Assembly: GCF_958298935.1 (NCBI RefSeq)
Contig: NC_084923.1
Span: 7,318,501-7,382,500 of the forward strand
Direction of reading: 5' to 3'
DNA: 64,000 nucleotides
Origin: Phragmites australis
Taxonomy: Eukaryota > Streptophyta > Magnoliopsida > Poales > Poaceae
Under the pieces are notes generated by a model, which was not told where the DNA came from, did not search any database, and saw only the letters and a list, made by a program, of their open reading frames with translations. The position numbers and the translations under genes were made by a program. Shown here in pieces: positions 36,426 through 49,400 of this stretch (position 1 is the stretch's first letter; every line of letters begins with the position of its first letter).

Positions 36426-38017
36426 AGAGCTCTGCACGCCCGTCCCATCTGTGGCACGTTATCTTACCCGCCTCTCCCGGTCGCCCGACCTGTCCCATTG
36501 CCGTGTGCCGTAGGATCGTCTGCCAAGCATCCTATCCCTGCGTCTTGTGAGTCTACTTATAAAATCATCCACTTGTCTGGTCGTTCTGCAGATTCTGTCT
36601 CATTCGTCATGTGGCGCAAGTCGGTCCGTAACACCCCACTATATAGCAATTAATGCTATAGGACGGAGTATTATTCATCTGCGCCGGCCACGACTTTATT
36701 TGCTGAAGGATGTACTTCGGGAAAGAAAACACTTAAGTAGACATCAATAAATACAATTAAATAGGTTAGGTATGGACGTCCCGCGACCAGCCCTATTATA
36801 TCACAAGGAGGCTGATCGAGCAAGTCTCGCGCTGGTCGTGCGAGCCAAGAGCTAGTCACTCGATGAGCTAAGGTTTAGGTTATATCCCCCATCGGATGTC
36901 ACATCTCTCGTAGAGCCCGTTAGTCAAAATGTCACATTACTCAATACTCCGACACAAACTATTTCAAACTATTTTTTAAAGTTAACAGTAGAGAATACAA
37001 CTTAATCCCGGCATAAATTGCTTTACACTTAAAATTAAACCGTAAAGTCTTATCCTTAAATTACTCTTTATGCATCTATCAAATATTTTAAGTAGTATAG
37101 TGCTTATTGAGTAACTTCTGTACTTACTTTTGTTGTCATTCAAATGAGGAAACTAAAGTCGATTTCGTTGAAGGAGAAGGCAAGGATGAAGAGTAGACTT
37201 AGAAGTCGTGTTCGTACCTTAGCTTCCTGTGGCTTTAGGTCGTGGTCTTCCGTTGTGTTTTTGTTGGTCGTTAGGCTATATTTGTAATATACAGTATGGT
37301 TTGTAATTTTTTTTTTGACTTTAATATTTATATACGAAGTTTGACGATGATAATATAACTGTTATAATATACATATTAGCTAATTAATTCGAGAATAATA
37401 TAGTATAACTGTTATAGTATACATAGAAGATTTGGGGCGTGGGATTTCGATGGTTACAGGCCTCTCCTGAGATGCAAGCTTCTCTTCTCGTGCAGCAATT
37501 GCATATGCTGCTGCCCGCAACTGTGGCTGCAAATGCAGCGTCGTATTCTCCGCTGCTGCTCATTTCCACTGGAAGTTGCAATGCCAATTTGTCAGATTTT
37601 ACCTTTTATCTTGTTTCATCTTGGTGGTTCCGTTTCTTTCAAGAAAAATTGGTTCACTGACTGATTACTACAAAACTGTGGAAATTATGGCTGGACTCTG
37701 CATTTGTCTATTTTGAAGAGTTGTGTTTTTTAGGAATAAAATCAGAACATCTGAATGTTTGTATGTTCCATAACTTACTTTTTACAGCATAGGTTAAGTA
37801 ATTTGGTCATAGTTCATAGTAATATAGCACCGGGATGTTATTAATCAACAAGAAAAGTACTAACTCTTAAGCGGTTGTTTAACATAATCACAACTACTCT
37901 CTGTCACTAGAATAACAATGTTTTTGGATCATCAAGGTGTTCGGAAGAGCACACGGCCATACGGGAGTGGATGGCCTCGCTGATGATTGTGCCACGAGCC
38001 ACGAGCGCCAGCAGGAG
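36426..38017. other. Intergenic DNA between two solo LTRs
   Basis: No supported gene is present. Short open frames at 37384-37660 on both strands read through a GC-richer patch without a domain. The left part may be the continuation of the element that hosts the 34914 LTR. Confidence 0.35.
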
Positions 38018-40174
38018 TGTAATACCAAATTTTTGAGAGAGAAAAAAAAGAGAGATTTGACCAAAATTTGACTTTTTGATCCGTTGCTCGTATGGATAAT
38101 TGGAGACCGTGGTTACGTTCATCTCGTCGAGACGAACCCATTTTGCTATTTATATGTCCGTTTCGAGCACTTTATGACCTGTAGCAAGTTCAATAAATTT
38201 AAATCTTTGGTTGTAAAAAAAAAAAAAAAAGAGATAAGTACCGGCCGATCCATCCAGACGTCTCCACCGTTTTCCTTTCTCTCTCTCCTCGTTGCTGAGC
38301 AAGCTGCTTGCTGAGCTCCTCGCGCCGTACGCTGTCGTCCGCCGCGCCGGCCGCTCGCTGCCACTGGTTGCTGCGCGCAGCCGGCCACCGTCGCCTCCGC
38401 CTGACCGGCCTGCGCCTCGCCGCTGCGCTGCGCGCCTGCGCCGCCGTGGCTGCTGCTGCGTGCGCGCGCCGCTGCCGTACGCTATCGCCGCTGCTGCGCG
38501 TGCCGCGCGCCTGCGCCGCCGTCGCGCCGGGCCACCGCGTCGCGCCGTCATGCGTGCTGTCGCGCTCGCTCTGCGCCAGCCGCCGTGAAGAAGCAAGCAC
38601 AGAGAAGCAAGCAAACCAGCGCAGGAGAGAAGCCAGGAAAGAGAAAAGAAAAGAAGAAAAGAAAAGAAAAGGAAAGGAAAAAGAGAAAAGGAAAAAGGGA
38701 AAAATTGGAAATTTCGGAATTTCGTTGGATTCGTCGTCAATCCTTCGATGGTGATTTCTCAGTAATTCTTAGATGTTTGTGGTTGGACTAAATTAAATTA
38801 ATCAATTTCTATCGTATTATTTCATGTAATTAATAGTCTGTTTCGTTTCGATAATCATTATTGATTTGAAGATACGACATCTGAGTCGAAATATTCTTTT
38901 CGTTCATCGAAGCGAAGTCTAATTAGTGAGAATTTTGGTTCGACGCTGAATTGGAAATAATGTATCATTTCATGTGATACGATTTTCTGTTCGATTTTTC
39001 GAAATATAGGCGTATACGCGACATTTTCAGGCGTAGGATTGACGCTTCATATTTTATGTGTTTTAAGTGTGTTTTAGTTCTAATAGTATGCCTGTACAAG
39101 TGGTACTATTTCCGGACGTTTTTGATCGAATTTTCTTTATCGTCGGTAAAGGTAAGTGAATGTATTGTATGACTATGCTTTAACCTAATATTGGGTTGCC
39201 TACATTCTTTAATTACAGTGTATTCATCTAATCTGAATGACTGATTCTGGGCTGAGTACTATGTTATTTACGTTTTCAGAAGTTTACTCGATGATTGATT
39301 TATGAAGTGCAGTAGGCACGATATACTATTCTGCAGTTGTTCATTAGTGTTGTATGCAATGTTTTTTTTGAAGTCTCAAGCATATTCTGGAAGTTATGTT
39401 GGTTATGCTTGAAGCACGTCATACATATACGTCTCATGCATTGGAAGTTTGTCGTCGTCTTCTGGCCGCGACCGTACCGGTACAGTACCGTATGTCACCT
39501 GAGGAGGGGTACGGTGCACACCCTTATGTTACCCGAGGAGGGGTAAGGGTGAGAAGAGCATGTCATGTGCATGGTTATGTCTTCTTGTGAAATTCAATGA
39601 ATTATTCATATTAAATCTTATTTCCTTTAGTTAGCGTGTATATAAATATATATGCGGCTCTGAAGGCTTATACCAACCGAATGTTAAAATGTTTAATGTT
39701 ATCGTTGGACTTGCTTAGTCATAACTGTTTCTCCTAGTGTTAGTGGTCTGTTTCATTACTAGTTTCTATTTAGAATTGTTAGCACATTCAACTGTGGCTA
39801 AATAGCTTTTTGTTAAAGTACCTTTCACTTGCTGAGATTTTCGAATCTCACCCGTGTTTTCTTTACAGGTATGTTTAGATGTTGACGTGCATTTTGAAGA
39901 TGGATCTCGGTAGCTGCACACACTAACTTATCACGATGTCGATAGCTCAACCGGTGTATACAAGTGGTGTGTCTGATGGTCCGTCGTTTGTTTTTGTTTA
40001 TGTTGTGGTACGACGCTGATAGCGTCGTGGCGGACTCTATATATATGCTGGTTATATCTGTTTCTGCCTACCTGTGATATTTCTTTTGGTCAGTTATACC
40101 TCTCTATAGAGGAAATACTGCCAAAATTTTCTTTTTTTAAAAAAATAGGCTTGGTTGTAAAGTAGGGTGTTACA
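38018..40174. mobile_element. Solo LTR, 2,157 bp, perfect TSD
   Basis: It starts TGTAATACCAAATTTTTG and ends AAGTAGGGTGTTACA, with AGGAG on both sides (38013-38017 and 40175-40179). It contains a very GC-rich patch (38290-38590), which opens long but meaningless frames on both strands. A CACTTGCTGAGATTTTCGAA box lies near 39828 and resembles the box in the LTR at 32640-33728. No internal domain is present. Confidence 0.9.
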
Positions 40175-40179
40175 AGGAG

Positions 40180-41970
40180 GAAGAGAGCTTATGCTACCGA
40201 TCGAGGACCTCATTGGGAGAAGGCATATCAGATTGGCGCTTCCTTCTCCTCGAGGCCCTGGTTCTTGGCTATCCGATTCTTGCGACCACTTCCACTTCGC
40301 TTGAGCGCGGGCGACGACGCCCATGGCGGAACCAGATTGCTCGGTGCCAGCTTCTTCTATCTTCTCCTCCAGCCCACGGTTACCTCCTCTTCCCTTGATC
40401 GAGTTGACCTCTGGTGAATGCGCCCTTAGAGGAATCGGAGCGGCGGAGTGGTGGCAGCGGTGACCGGGGAAACTCCCACGGGCTTGCCATCGGCGTCGGC
40501 CGCCGGCGAGCCGACAAGGCAGTGCTTTTCTAAACTGGCTTCAATCTGAGCCCCACATTTTAGATCAAACGGCTATGTGCAGCCTGCCTTAGTTGACAGT
40601 GGCGAAAAACTTTTACGAAGTAGCCCCTCAATTGGATTACCATTATTAATTGCGATGCAAATGTTTACATAAATCCTCCCAAAATAGATCGTGATTATTA
40701 ATCACGATCCTAATGTTTACATAAATCCCCTAATATGGCACAACTTTATACAAATGTTTTTGGATCATCAAGGTACCTTCTAAACGCAAATAATTTCTGT
40801 GCTCTCCAAAATAATTTCAGCGTCATGTATTGATGGGTCACCTCGCCCAAAGAGCCGTGCTTTCCTGCGGTGGTATTGTTGAAGTCTGGCTACCATTTCT
40901 GTCCCCCTTTCCTACTCCAGAAAACCGAACCCTGCAAAAGAATTGTGAGATCTGACTCAGCTCATGTCTAGTTATCATATGCATCTGAGCTATTTTTTTG
41001 CTCTCTATTTGGCTAAAGAACCTTTTGTATTGGAAAAAAATTGAAGCCTTTTTAAAAAGAACAACATAATTAGAAAAGATGGAGGCTATAGTTACAATAT
41101 GACATGAAACGAAAGCATTTGGAAGCTCACGGTTAAACAGCCAAACAGATCAAAGAGCAAATCCTTCAGCAAATCCAGCTCTAGATGTTTTTGCATCCAC
41201 CTGTTTACCTCAGCTTCTTCAAGTCGCCATCCATGGCGCGCAACGTATTTGTAGAGATGTCCAATAGCTCCAAGGCACACCAAGCTTCAGTACTAAGCAA
41301 AGCCTTGTATGAAAAATTGCTTGCTTGTATATAGAGGGGTGGTGAAAGAGAGCGCAGAGAGGGCAAGCAAAACTATTGTCTTGGAGGCAGGCAATGCAAG
41401 AGGAATGGAAATGGGATCGCTTTACCCCATGGAAGTCTTCAAGAATCCAGCCCCTTTTGATTGCACTTTCTTTTGGACCCAGCATTTGATGTTCTTCCCC
41501 AAATCGTGCTTTCCTCCTACCGTTCCTGCCGTTGCCTGAACTCTGAAGACAGCTAGCTGATAGCCTAGCTAATACCTTCGAAACATTCAGGGAATAACTT
41601 TCGTCGATGCAAATCGGCATCTCTGTGCATCACGTTTGCTAATTGTTCAAGGTTCTCGTACTATGAAAATAGCTAGCAACGAATCCTGTCAGCTTGCTAA
41701 TCAGTTAAAGATGTCTGTTCAATGTTCAGACCTGTTTCTGGCGAGTTTCAGTGCTCAGTGCCCCCTTGGAAGAGTAAAAGAAAAAGAATTGCTTTATCAG
41801 TTCACTTAGTGCTGAATCTGTTCGATCTGTAATGGTGGTCGGATGCTAGATTTGCCCTTTTGGAAGGAGCCGCTTTATACCATCTTAATGTCTTACGATC
41901 CTGGAAAGGGAAAAGTTGATCTGTATTCTGTCCTAATTAGATATACTGATTTGCAAGATTTTGTTCTTTC
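40180..41970. other. Intergenic DNA, no supported gene
   Basis: A 133-codon minus frame (41219-41620) and overlapping plus frames show no recognisable domain. A few segments look exon-like, but no consistent spliced product could be read. The motif ATGTTTACATAAATCC occurs twice, near 40660 and 40711. Confidence 0.35.
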
Positions 41971-41972
41971 AG

Positions 41973-43150
41973 GAGTAACTAACAGGTCAAATGGGCTGAA
42001 AATATCAGCAGTATCTTATAATCATGTGATCCGTGCTTGTGAGATTGCTAGCAAGCCAAAAGTTGCTCTTAAAGTGTACCAGCGTATGACTCAGTTACGC
42101 CGGACACATTCACACATTTATCAGTTATACGAGCTTGCATCTGGGGATCTCTTTGGAATGAAGTAGTGGCTATACTAGAGGTGCTAATTTCATTTTTTTC
42201 CTACTTTATTTCAATTGAAGTGGCAAAAAATGGATTACAATTTTTTTAGTGTTGGTTGGTATACTGTTTCATACCTAGAGCTTGAACAGGTAGTACCCTG
42301 ACTATAATTCTTGAAAGCTACACTATCATTGCTTGGCTATTTTGCAATCTTCCTTGGTTGCCAACACTGTATAACTAGATATAAGTAAGATCATAGGAAA
42401 TGGAAATCCTAGATTGGTTCTTGCCTAGGCCTGACTTTCCCAGTATTTGTTGGTAATATGAAAGCCTTTTTGTGCATAACTGCACTTGTACATCAAGAAT
42501 TGGTTCCAGATTGTTCCCAGTGGGTTTCTGTTCTTTACATTAGTGATACTCAGTTCTAAGCATTTGAACATTAAGGATAATGGCTCTAAAACATTAAGAA
42601 TTGGTTAATTTTGTACTTCAATTATTTGGCATTTGCATTCCTGTAGCCTCCAAAACATTTTTTTGCGAACTAGCCTCTAAACCATTTATACATTACATGG
42701 TTTGGATTAACCTAAATTTGTTGAAAAAATTATATTTTGAAGCAAAATACTAATTCTTATTACCTTGCCCATCATTTGAACATTAAGGAAGATAATGGCT
42801 GTTTAAATTACCGAGAACGTTGGAACAATAATATATCAACATGTGATGATGCCGAACTTCCAGAACATCTTGTTATGCTTGATGATTTACAGAAATATTT
42901 CGTGGAACTTGGTTGCTGGTTTGGTGCATTCAGATCACCTTTTCATGTGCAATGTACTACTGATAAATTTTGAAACGTCTGCAGGAGGTCGCTACAGATT
43001 CTTCAATCTACAACACGGTCATGCACGGGCTTTGTTTGCGAGGCAAGATCGGTTCAGCCAACAAGGTGTACACAAAGATGCGGAGCATTGGGCTTTACAC
43101 CGGATGGCAAGGCGAGGTCATTCACGCTTCAGCACATTGCAACGGACTAG
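41973..43150 (+). pseudogene. Broken pentatricopeptide-repeat (PPR) gene fragment
   Basis: After a TTCTTTCAG acceptor, 41973-42163 reads a PPR-like helix pair including KISAVSYNHVIRACEIASKP and KVALKVYQRM, then a stop at 42164. After a CTGCAG acceptor at 42984, the frame reads DSSIYNTVMHGLCLRGKIGS and ANKVYTKMRSIGL, a canonical PPR unit. At about 43113 one extra T shifts the frame. In the shifted frame the ending TPDGKARSFTLQHIATD and a TAG at 43148-43150 complete a normal C-terminus. PPR proteins bind organellar RNA. This copy lacks a start, most repeats and an intact frame. Confidence 0.55.
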
Positions 43151-43661
43151 CCCCCTCCTGAAGAACGAGAACCATCAATTTGTCGTTGTACAGTCCCAGA
43201 CGAGCGAAGCGTATCTAAACCATTTGCACCACGCCCCAGCTGCTTCCCTCGTACAGAGTTGGGGGAAAAAGGTACACATTAGAGCTGAATGGTTGGTCTG
43301 GCACACTAAAATTCTATGTAAGATGGTACGACGGTGGCTAAGGAATACAAATTAATAGCCGTCAGCAATTTTAATTTTGTTTTACATTTTTTTTATTGCT
43401 GAAAAGATAGTCCTTTACTATGTAGGTCGTTAGTAAAAAAAAGTTAAAATTAGATATTTTGTTTCGGTCCGAAATTCAATTTCAGTCTAAAAGCTGTGGG
43501 TGCTCGGTCGGCGCAGAGCGATTGGTGCCTCGTATAGCCTACGACGTGCCGCCCATTTGCGTCGCGCTCCCGTGGGCGATGTGAAACGGTCAGTCGGTCT
43601 TTCGCGTGGGTAAGGGTGTGGGGCGAGTTTGTTTTGAGGGGCTTGCGTGGAACGTTGGCGG

Positions 43662-44225
43662 TAGAGATGGTCAAATGGGCCATTCGGGTCGGTTCGGCAC
43701 GGCCCCGAACGGCTTGGCTATTGTAATGGGTTGTGTCGTGCTGGTCTGTGTGTCTCCTCGCGGCTCACGGTGTGGTCCGTCGGTCACCATGCCATGCCAG
43801 GTTGGTCCGGGCACGATTGCGGTCTGACGGCACGACCGATACGGTGGGCACGACAGGCACAGATGGCCCAACAGCACACTAGCGGCCCGTCGGCACAGCC
43901 GGCCTGATAAAATAAAAAAATAACTACAAAATTAAAAAAAATATAAAAAATAGATTAAAATATAGAAAATAGATAAAATAGCTACAAAGTTTTAAAATAT
44001 AGAAAATAATCAGGCCCATGCGTACCAGGCCGGATCGTACCTAGCTGGGTTGTGCCTATGCCGGCCTGGACTGGATCGTGCCTGTACCAGCCCGACTTAG
44101 TCAGGCCGTGCCGCGCGCTCGACCCAGGTACGGCCCGTGGCCTCGTGTCGACCTGACCTGTTTCGGCTCGAGCCGTGCCCTGCCTTGAGTCGGTCCAGTA
44201 AGCACGATCTATTTGGACATCTTTA
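43662..44225. mobile_element. Non-autonomous hAT element, 564 bp
   Basis: The left end TAGAGATGGTCAAATGGGC and the reversed right end TAAAGATGTCCAAATAGATC pair as imperfect inverted repeats. The flanks GTTGGCGG (43654-43661) and GTTGATGG (44226-44233) match at six of eight positions. The interior is GC-rich near both ends, with repeated CGGCC and GCACG blocks and an AT-rich centre. No transposase is present. Confidence 0.75.
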
Positions 44226-44226
44226 G

Positions 44227-44993
44227 TTGATGGCGTCGGTGCTATCATGTGGAATTTATAGATTTTGGTTATCTTAAAAAAAAAAAATCTCCGCATAGAT
44301 CTATCCCGCTTGCTCCATGTACTACCATTTCTTGGAAGGTGCAAACAGTGATCCTACCTCAAGGCTGGCTAGCTAAAAGATTCTATCGACGGCGGGCTAG
44401 CCAAATGATCATGTAGCATAGTCCGGAAATCCACAGCAAAACAATGTTAGTTATGCGGGATTCGGTAGCCCGCAGCCACAACAAAGTGAGGTGTTGTTAG
44501 ACAAGCCACCAGTTGTTCATATGTTTCTTGCCAAAATCTAGTGTCTTTTCATCTAATACTTCCGTGCACGCACCGGCAAGCTGGATTCTTGAATCGAAGC
44601 TGAAGCAACAACAAAGTACCCAACTGTTTTTCACCCCCTCGACCTTTGTCTTTTAGTGCAGCATTCATATATCATATATATAGATTCTCTATAGTACTGC
44701 ATGGTACAGTAACAATCATTTGATACATGAGTGTAATTTTATAAGTTAGTAACGGTGTAGTACTGCAGAGGATCCCTTGATCCTCTTCCATGCATCATTC
44801 ACCGGCTCATCTAAACGTGTTAGCCGTCGGTCAAAGTCTTCCCACACAAAATTTCATGCACAAGAAAAAATAAAAATCATACGGAAACATGTTGTGATGT
44901 ATCGTAGCCATGCAGCAACGGATTTATGCAATTATGCTGCAACTACAGGTTAGGTGGTGACGAGTACAAAGATGATAGCTAATGGAGCTATAA
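44227..44993. other. Intergenic DNA
   Basis: No gene, repeat array or RNA gene is recognised between the hAT element and the following MITE. Confidence 0.35.
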
Positions 44994-45224
44994 TGCCGGT
45001 TTGTTTTTTATTCTAATAATAAATTCTAGTCTTAAAAGTAAAAGAAAACAAACAGTTATAATATAAAATTAACAAACAATTATAATATAAAAATTGATTT
45101 TCACAATTCACAAGTTAAACTGTATTATAGAATCCTATGACCTATAATTTAATAGGAAAAAGCTCTTATAAATTATAAGAGATAAGCTAAATTCTTATAA
45201 TCTAAAACTAAAACAAACGTATCC
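44994..45224. mobile_element. Tourist-like MITE (231 bp)
   Basis: TAA lies at both sides (44991-44993 and 45225-45227). The left end TGCCGGTTTGTTTTTTATTC and the reversed right end GGATACGTTTGTTTTAGTTT are imperfect inverted repeats. The filling is AT-rich and resembles the element at 8609. Confidence 0.6.
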
Positions 45225-45566
45225 TAAACCACCTTCTAAGGATAACTAAACAAATCATTGGCCAACCAACTCCCTCTGTTACAGCTAGCTAATTTCAAAT
45301 CTACAGCGCATAAAGTACTACATCCCCAGTGGGCACACTGTCACTGTTTGGCTGCTCTCATGTGCACAGTGCACCTAACGCCCATCCTCTCCCAAAGTAC
45401 AGTCAGACCATCTCTGTTTCGGAGCTAGCTGGTTTTGCATTACCTGCACTAAAATACTGCAATTTCACGCTAATTGAACACGCAAAACAGAATCACTAAT
45501 GCATCTATTATGAATGAATAATCTTCTTAGGCAAGACAGTCGTAGTTATTGGTGGGCAGACTACCT

Positions 45567-45628
45567 GAATCGAACAATTCAACCGCTCTGCTATCAAGAA
45601 TCGAACAATTTAACCGCTCTGCTATCGA
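45567..45628. repeat. 31-bp tandem duplication
   Basis: Two copies of a 31-bp unit start GAATCGAACAATT and contain AACCGCTCTGCTATC, at 45567-45597 and 45598-45628, with only a few differences. On the minus strand part of the unit faintly resembles a tRNA D arm, but no cloverleaf forms. Confidence 0.6.
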
Positions 45629-45839
45629 GATTCAAGAACATAGAAGGGCTCCGAAGTAAAATCATCGAAATATACAGTAATATGAGTTTAACCGAACAGT
45701 AAAATAAGTTTGAATAAATCTGGTACGTCTATTTCAAATCTAACAATTAATTAATATCATAACACTATTTATTCTTTAAAATTACTTAAAAAAGATACGA
45801 AATCCTCCCGAGAAGGGCAGGCATATCGGTCGAGGCTAC

Positions 45840-46105
45840 TATCCTCCTGTTCCCACGTTGCTCCAACAAGCAGCTTGCGGCGCTCTACTTCCGCGTAGCA
45901 GCAGCAGCAGCATCCCAAAAGGCAGCTTATCTGCGTTGTTTGCATCTTGGAACCCAAGAATCGGTGGCCTCAGCTCCCAATCCCCCTCTGGAATCTGGAT
46001 CCGCGCGGCCGGCCGCCTAATCTCCGGGCCTCCCATGCGCGGCTCTGCCGGGAGCCGGAGCAAGGAGGAGCGCTGCGTCGGTGCGATCGGCGGCGGAGGG
46101 GACAG
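45840..46105 (+). other. Likely leader exon and promoter-proximal region of the GH79 gene
   Basis: A GC-rich block ends at GGGGACAG followed by GTGGGA. The coding exon starts at 46498 after a TTCTAAG/TAG acceptor, giving a leader intron of about 380 bp. Open frames cross it on both strands but are compositional. The transcription start is not defined. Confidence 0.4.
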
Positions 46106-46497
46106 GTGGGAACTTCGCTTCCTTCTCCGGCTTAAAAATGGCATCTTTTCCAGTCTTGCTCTCGCAAGGTTTGATCTTTGCTGCTTCATCGGGATTAGTA
46201 GTGGGATCTTTTCTTGGCATAAACAGACATTTGCTCGTGCTGTTACCGATTCGACTGGTCGCTTCGGTTTGCGATTTTGCATTGCCTAGCATCTGGTGTT
46301 CTGTTGTTGAATTCAAAGAATTTTGGTAAATTTAGAGCATTGGCATCCATGTGGATGGTTAAATTCTTCATGCTTTGGAATGAAACCGTAATCTTCCAAC
46401 TTCCGAGGGTTTGTTCACAATGGGCCGCTAGTCTTCAGAGCATAACACCACACTTGGATCGTGATTTTGCCTTTTTATGTTCTAAGTAGTAAACAAA

Positions 46498-49400
46498 ATG
46501 GAGTTGAGGCTGCTGCTTCTTGCGCTCATCTGTCTGCATGCTCCTCGTTGGGCTTCGGCTCCGCAGCCGGAGGACGCGACGGTCATAGTTAAAGGATCAA
46601 GTAGGATTGCTGAAACCGATGAGAATTACGTGTGCACTACAATTGACTGGTGGCCGCCGGAGAAGTGCAACTACAATCAATGTCCATGGGGTCAGTCTTC
46701 AATTCTGAATTTGGTATGCTTTATATTACTTTCTTCTCTTGTTGTTAGTAGGCTACAATTCCGCATTGGTTTTTGGACTTATTTTTTTAATGTGGTATTA
46801 CCATGAACTGGGTTCATTCAGGATTTGGATCACCCATTTCTGGCTCAAGCAATTCAAGGTATGTCCTTGGAGTTACATTCAGTGGTTGTTGGTTCCATAT
46901 TTATCATCCTCCTTAATTTTATATAAGGACCTATTAGGAAGGCAGATGGTTGGTTGTTTTGCTCCATGTCTTAAGCAGTCTTACTTAATTTCATCTGCAG
47001 CATTTGATAATCTGAGGATTAGGCTGGGAGGATCCTTGCAAGACCGAGTGGTTTATGACGTGGGAACAGATAGTCCATGCTCCCCGTTCAGAAATATGTC
47101 CAATGGCTTGTTTGGTTTCTCAATTGGTTGCCTAACTATGGATAGGTGGGACAAGCTGAATGATATATTCCAGAAAACAGGGTGAGACTTCTAGTTTTAA
47201 GCTTCATTCTGTTACCACTGCCACGAGAATGAAAATGTAGCTGGCATAACTTTTGCAGACATTAACAAATTTGTGCTCACATAGTATGAATCCATGTGAT
47301 ATGACATGTTCATTGGTGTGTTTTGGGTTCTGACAGTGTATGAATTTTGTGGAACCTGCGTGTAGTTGAGAAATTGAACTAATTGCTATCCATTTCTGTA
47401 CATCTTTAGAATGCTAATTTGTTAATAGGTGAGATATGATAAGTTCAAACCTTATGAACGTGTACATGACATGTTAGTTTTGGGACATGTTGTGCATAAA
47501 GAGGAAATTTTCTTTTTTTCCCTAAATAAATTAAAAGCCCCTCATGTTTTTTAGCGTCTTATATGAGATTTTCGCATGCGGCGACTAGCTAATGAGCGAG
47601 GAAACATCTATCTGCAGAGCAATTGTCACATTTGGTCTGAATGCACTCTACGGAAGGTATAATGTTCGACGTTATGTCTGGGCAGGCAAATGGAACTCCA
47701 CAAATGCATATGATTTTGTAAAATACACGATCTCAAAGGGATACCCAGTTGACTCATGGGAATTCGGTAATACTATATAGTTTCTGTTTGCTACCGAAAC
47801 CTTTTATATGACTCCTTTTGTTCCAAGATAGAAGTTCTTCCAAATTCTGACACATGAAAGAAGGGGTGAGGCAGTTTGAGAACTACAGTTTCATACAAGT
47901 TCTTGTTATTTCAGGCAATGAGCTGAGTGGGCATGGGATCGGGGCAAAAGTCGATGCTAAACTTTATGGAAAGGATGTAGTTGAACTTAAATCTATCCTT
48001 CGGCAATTGTATGTGGCTCCAATGTCCCAGCCACTCCTGTTAGCCCCTGGAGGATTCTTTGATCAACAGTGGTACTCTCAGCTACTTCAGACTTCAGGTC
48101 ATGGTGTTGTCAGTGCCTTAACGCATCATGTATATAATCTTGGTGGAGGTATGTGATCTATTCTTTTGACTCTAATGGCATCCCAAAAACTCCCATTTCT
48201 GTGTTCCAAAACCATAGCACAACACTTATCCTGAAGTAATCTGAAGAAATGACTGAGCATTTTGTAGGCAGAATTGTACCTACCTGAAATCGATATATCA
48301 TCTAATGCTTCTCTAATGTGGAAAAAAAATACAATCCTGCTAATTAGGGACTGCACTATGTTTTGATGAGATGTCAAATGATAAGTTACTTGCCAGTTCT
48401 GTTTTCAAAGGCACACTATCTTTAGCGATGCCGGTTCATGTAATCAATATACAATGCGCATCAAAAATGAAACTTCGTTTTCAGGGGACGATGTTCATCT
48501 TATAAGGAAGATCTTAGATCCAAAGTACTTAGATCGTGCTGAAGATACTTATAGAGACATGCAACTTACCATCCAAAGGCATGGAACATGGGCTTCTGCT
48601 TGGGTCAGTGAAAGTGGAGGTGTATTCAACAATGGTGGTCTGCTGGTGTCAAATACATTCATCAATAGCATCTGGTCAGCTCTCATTCTTTTTCATGATA
48701 GACACTAGTATACTCTGATGCTGTGATGCACTATGCTGTGAGTAGTTGTGATGGATTTTTTAATGCATGCAGGTATCTGGATCAGCTTGGAATGGCATCT
48801 AAGTACAATACAAAAGTGTTCTGCAGGCAGACTCTCATCGGTGGCCACTATGGTCTGCTTGACTCACAAACATTTTTGCCAAATCCTGATTACTACAGGC
48901 AAGTCTAGAGTTATAAAGTTTGGTTTGGTGTTTCTAGAATGCAGTTTGATATATATTTGTGACAACTTATTTTGTTATCAGTGCTCTACTATGGCATCGG
49001 CTTATGGGCAATGGAGTTCTTTCAGTTGATATCAATGCACCACGTCCGTTACGTGCTTATGCTCATTGTAGGAAACAAAAGGTATGAGCTGCACTTTTTG
49101 TAATTTGGCTATTACGTTTCAAGCAAATTGCTCGAGGAGTTGTGAAGATTTTAGATAAGTTACTAAAGTTTAAGTGATATGGTTATTTTTTTTACTACTG
49201 AATCATGAGTTTTACAATTGTCCGCTTTTCTTGTCTGAGAATCTGTTCCATGTAGATATCGGCTTATTTTTTAGTTGAAGTATGCTAGATTGCCCATTCT
49301 GAGCCAGCTTATTTCAAAATGCAGCTAGGCATCACTTTTCTCTTGATCAACCTAAGCAACACTACTGGATACAACGTCACTCTCCAGAATGACATCAATG

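Noticed and set aside
38150..38740. Long overlapping frames on both strands (up to 196 codons)
   Set aside because: They lie inside the GC-rich patch of a solo LTR. Repetitive Ala/Arg wording on every frame is typical of GC-biased non-coding DNA.
45567..45628. Possible tRNA on the minus strand in the 31-bp repeats
   Set aside because: Only a D-arm-like stretch is present, with no cloverleaf and no T arm in the right place.
45839..46289. Overlapping 140-codon frames on both strands before the GH79 gene
   Set aside because: They cover the GC-rich leader with a donor site in the middle, and neither shows a domain.
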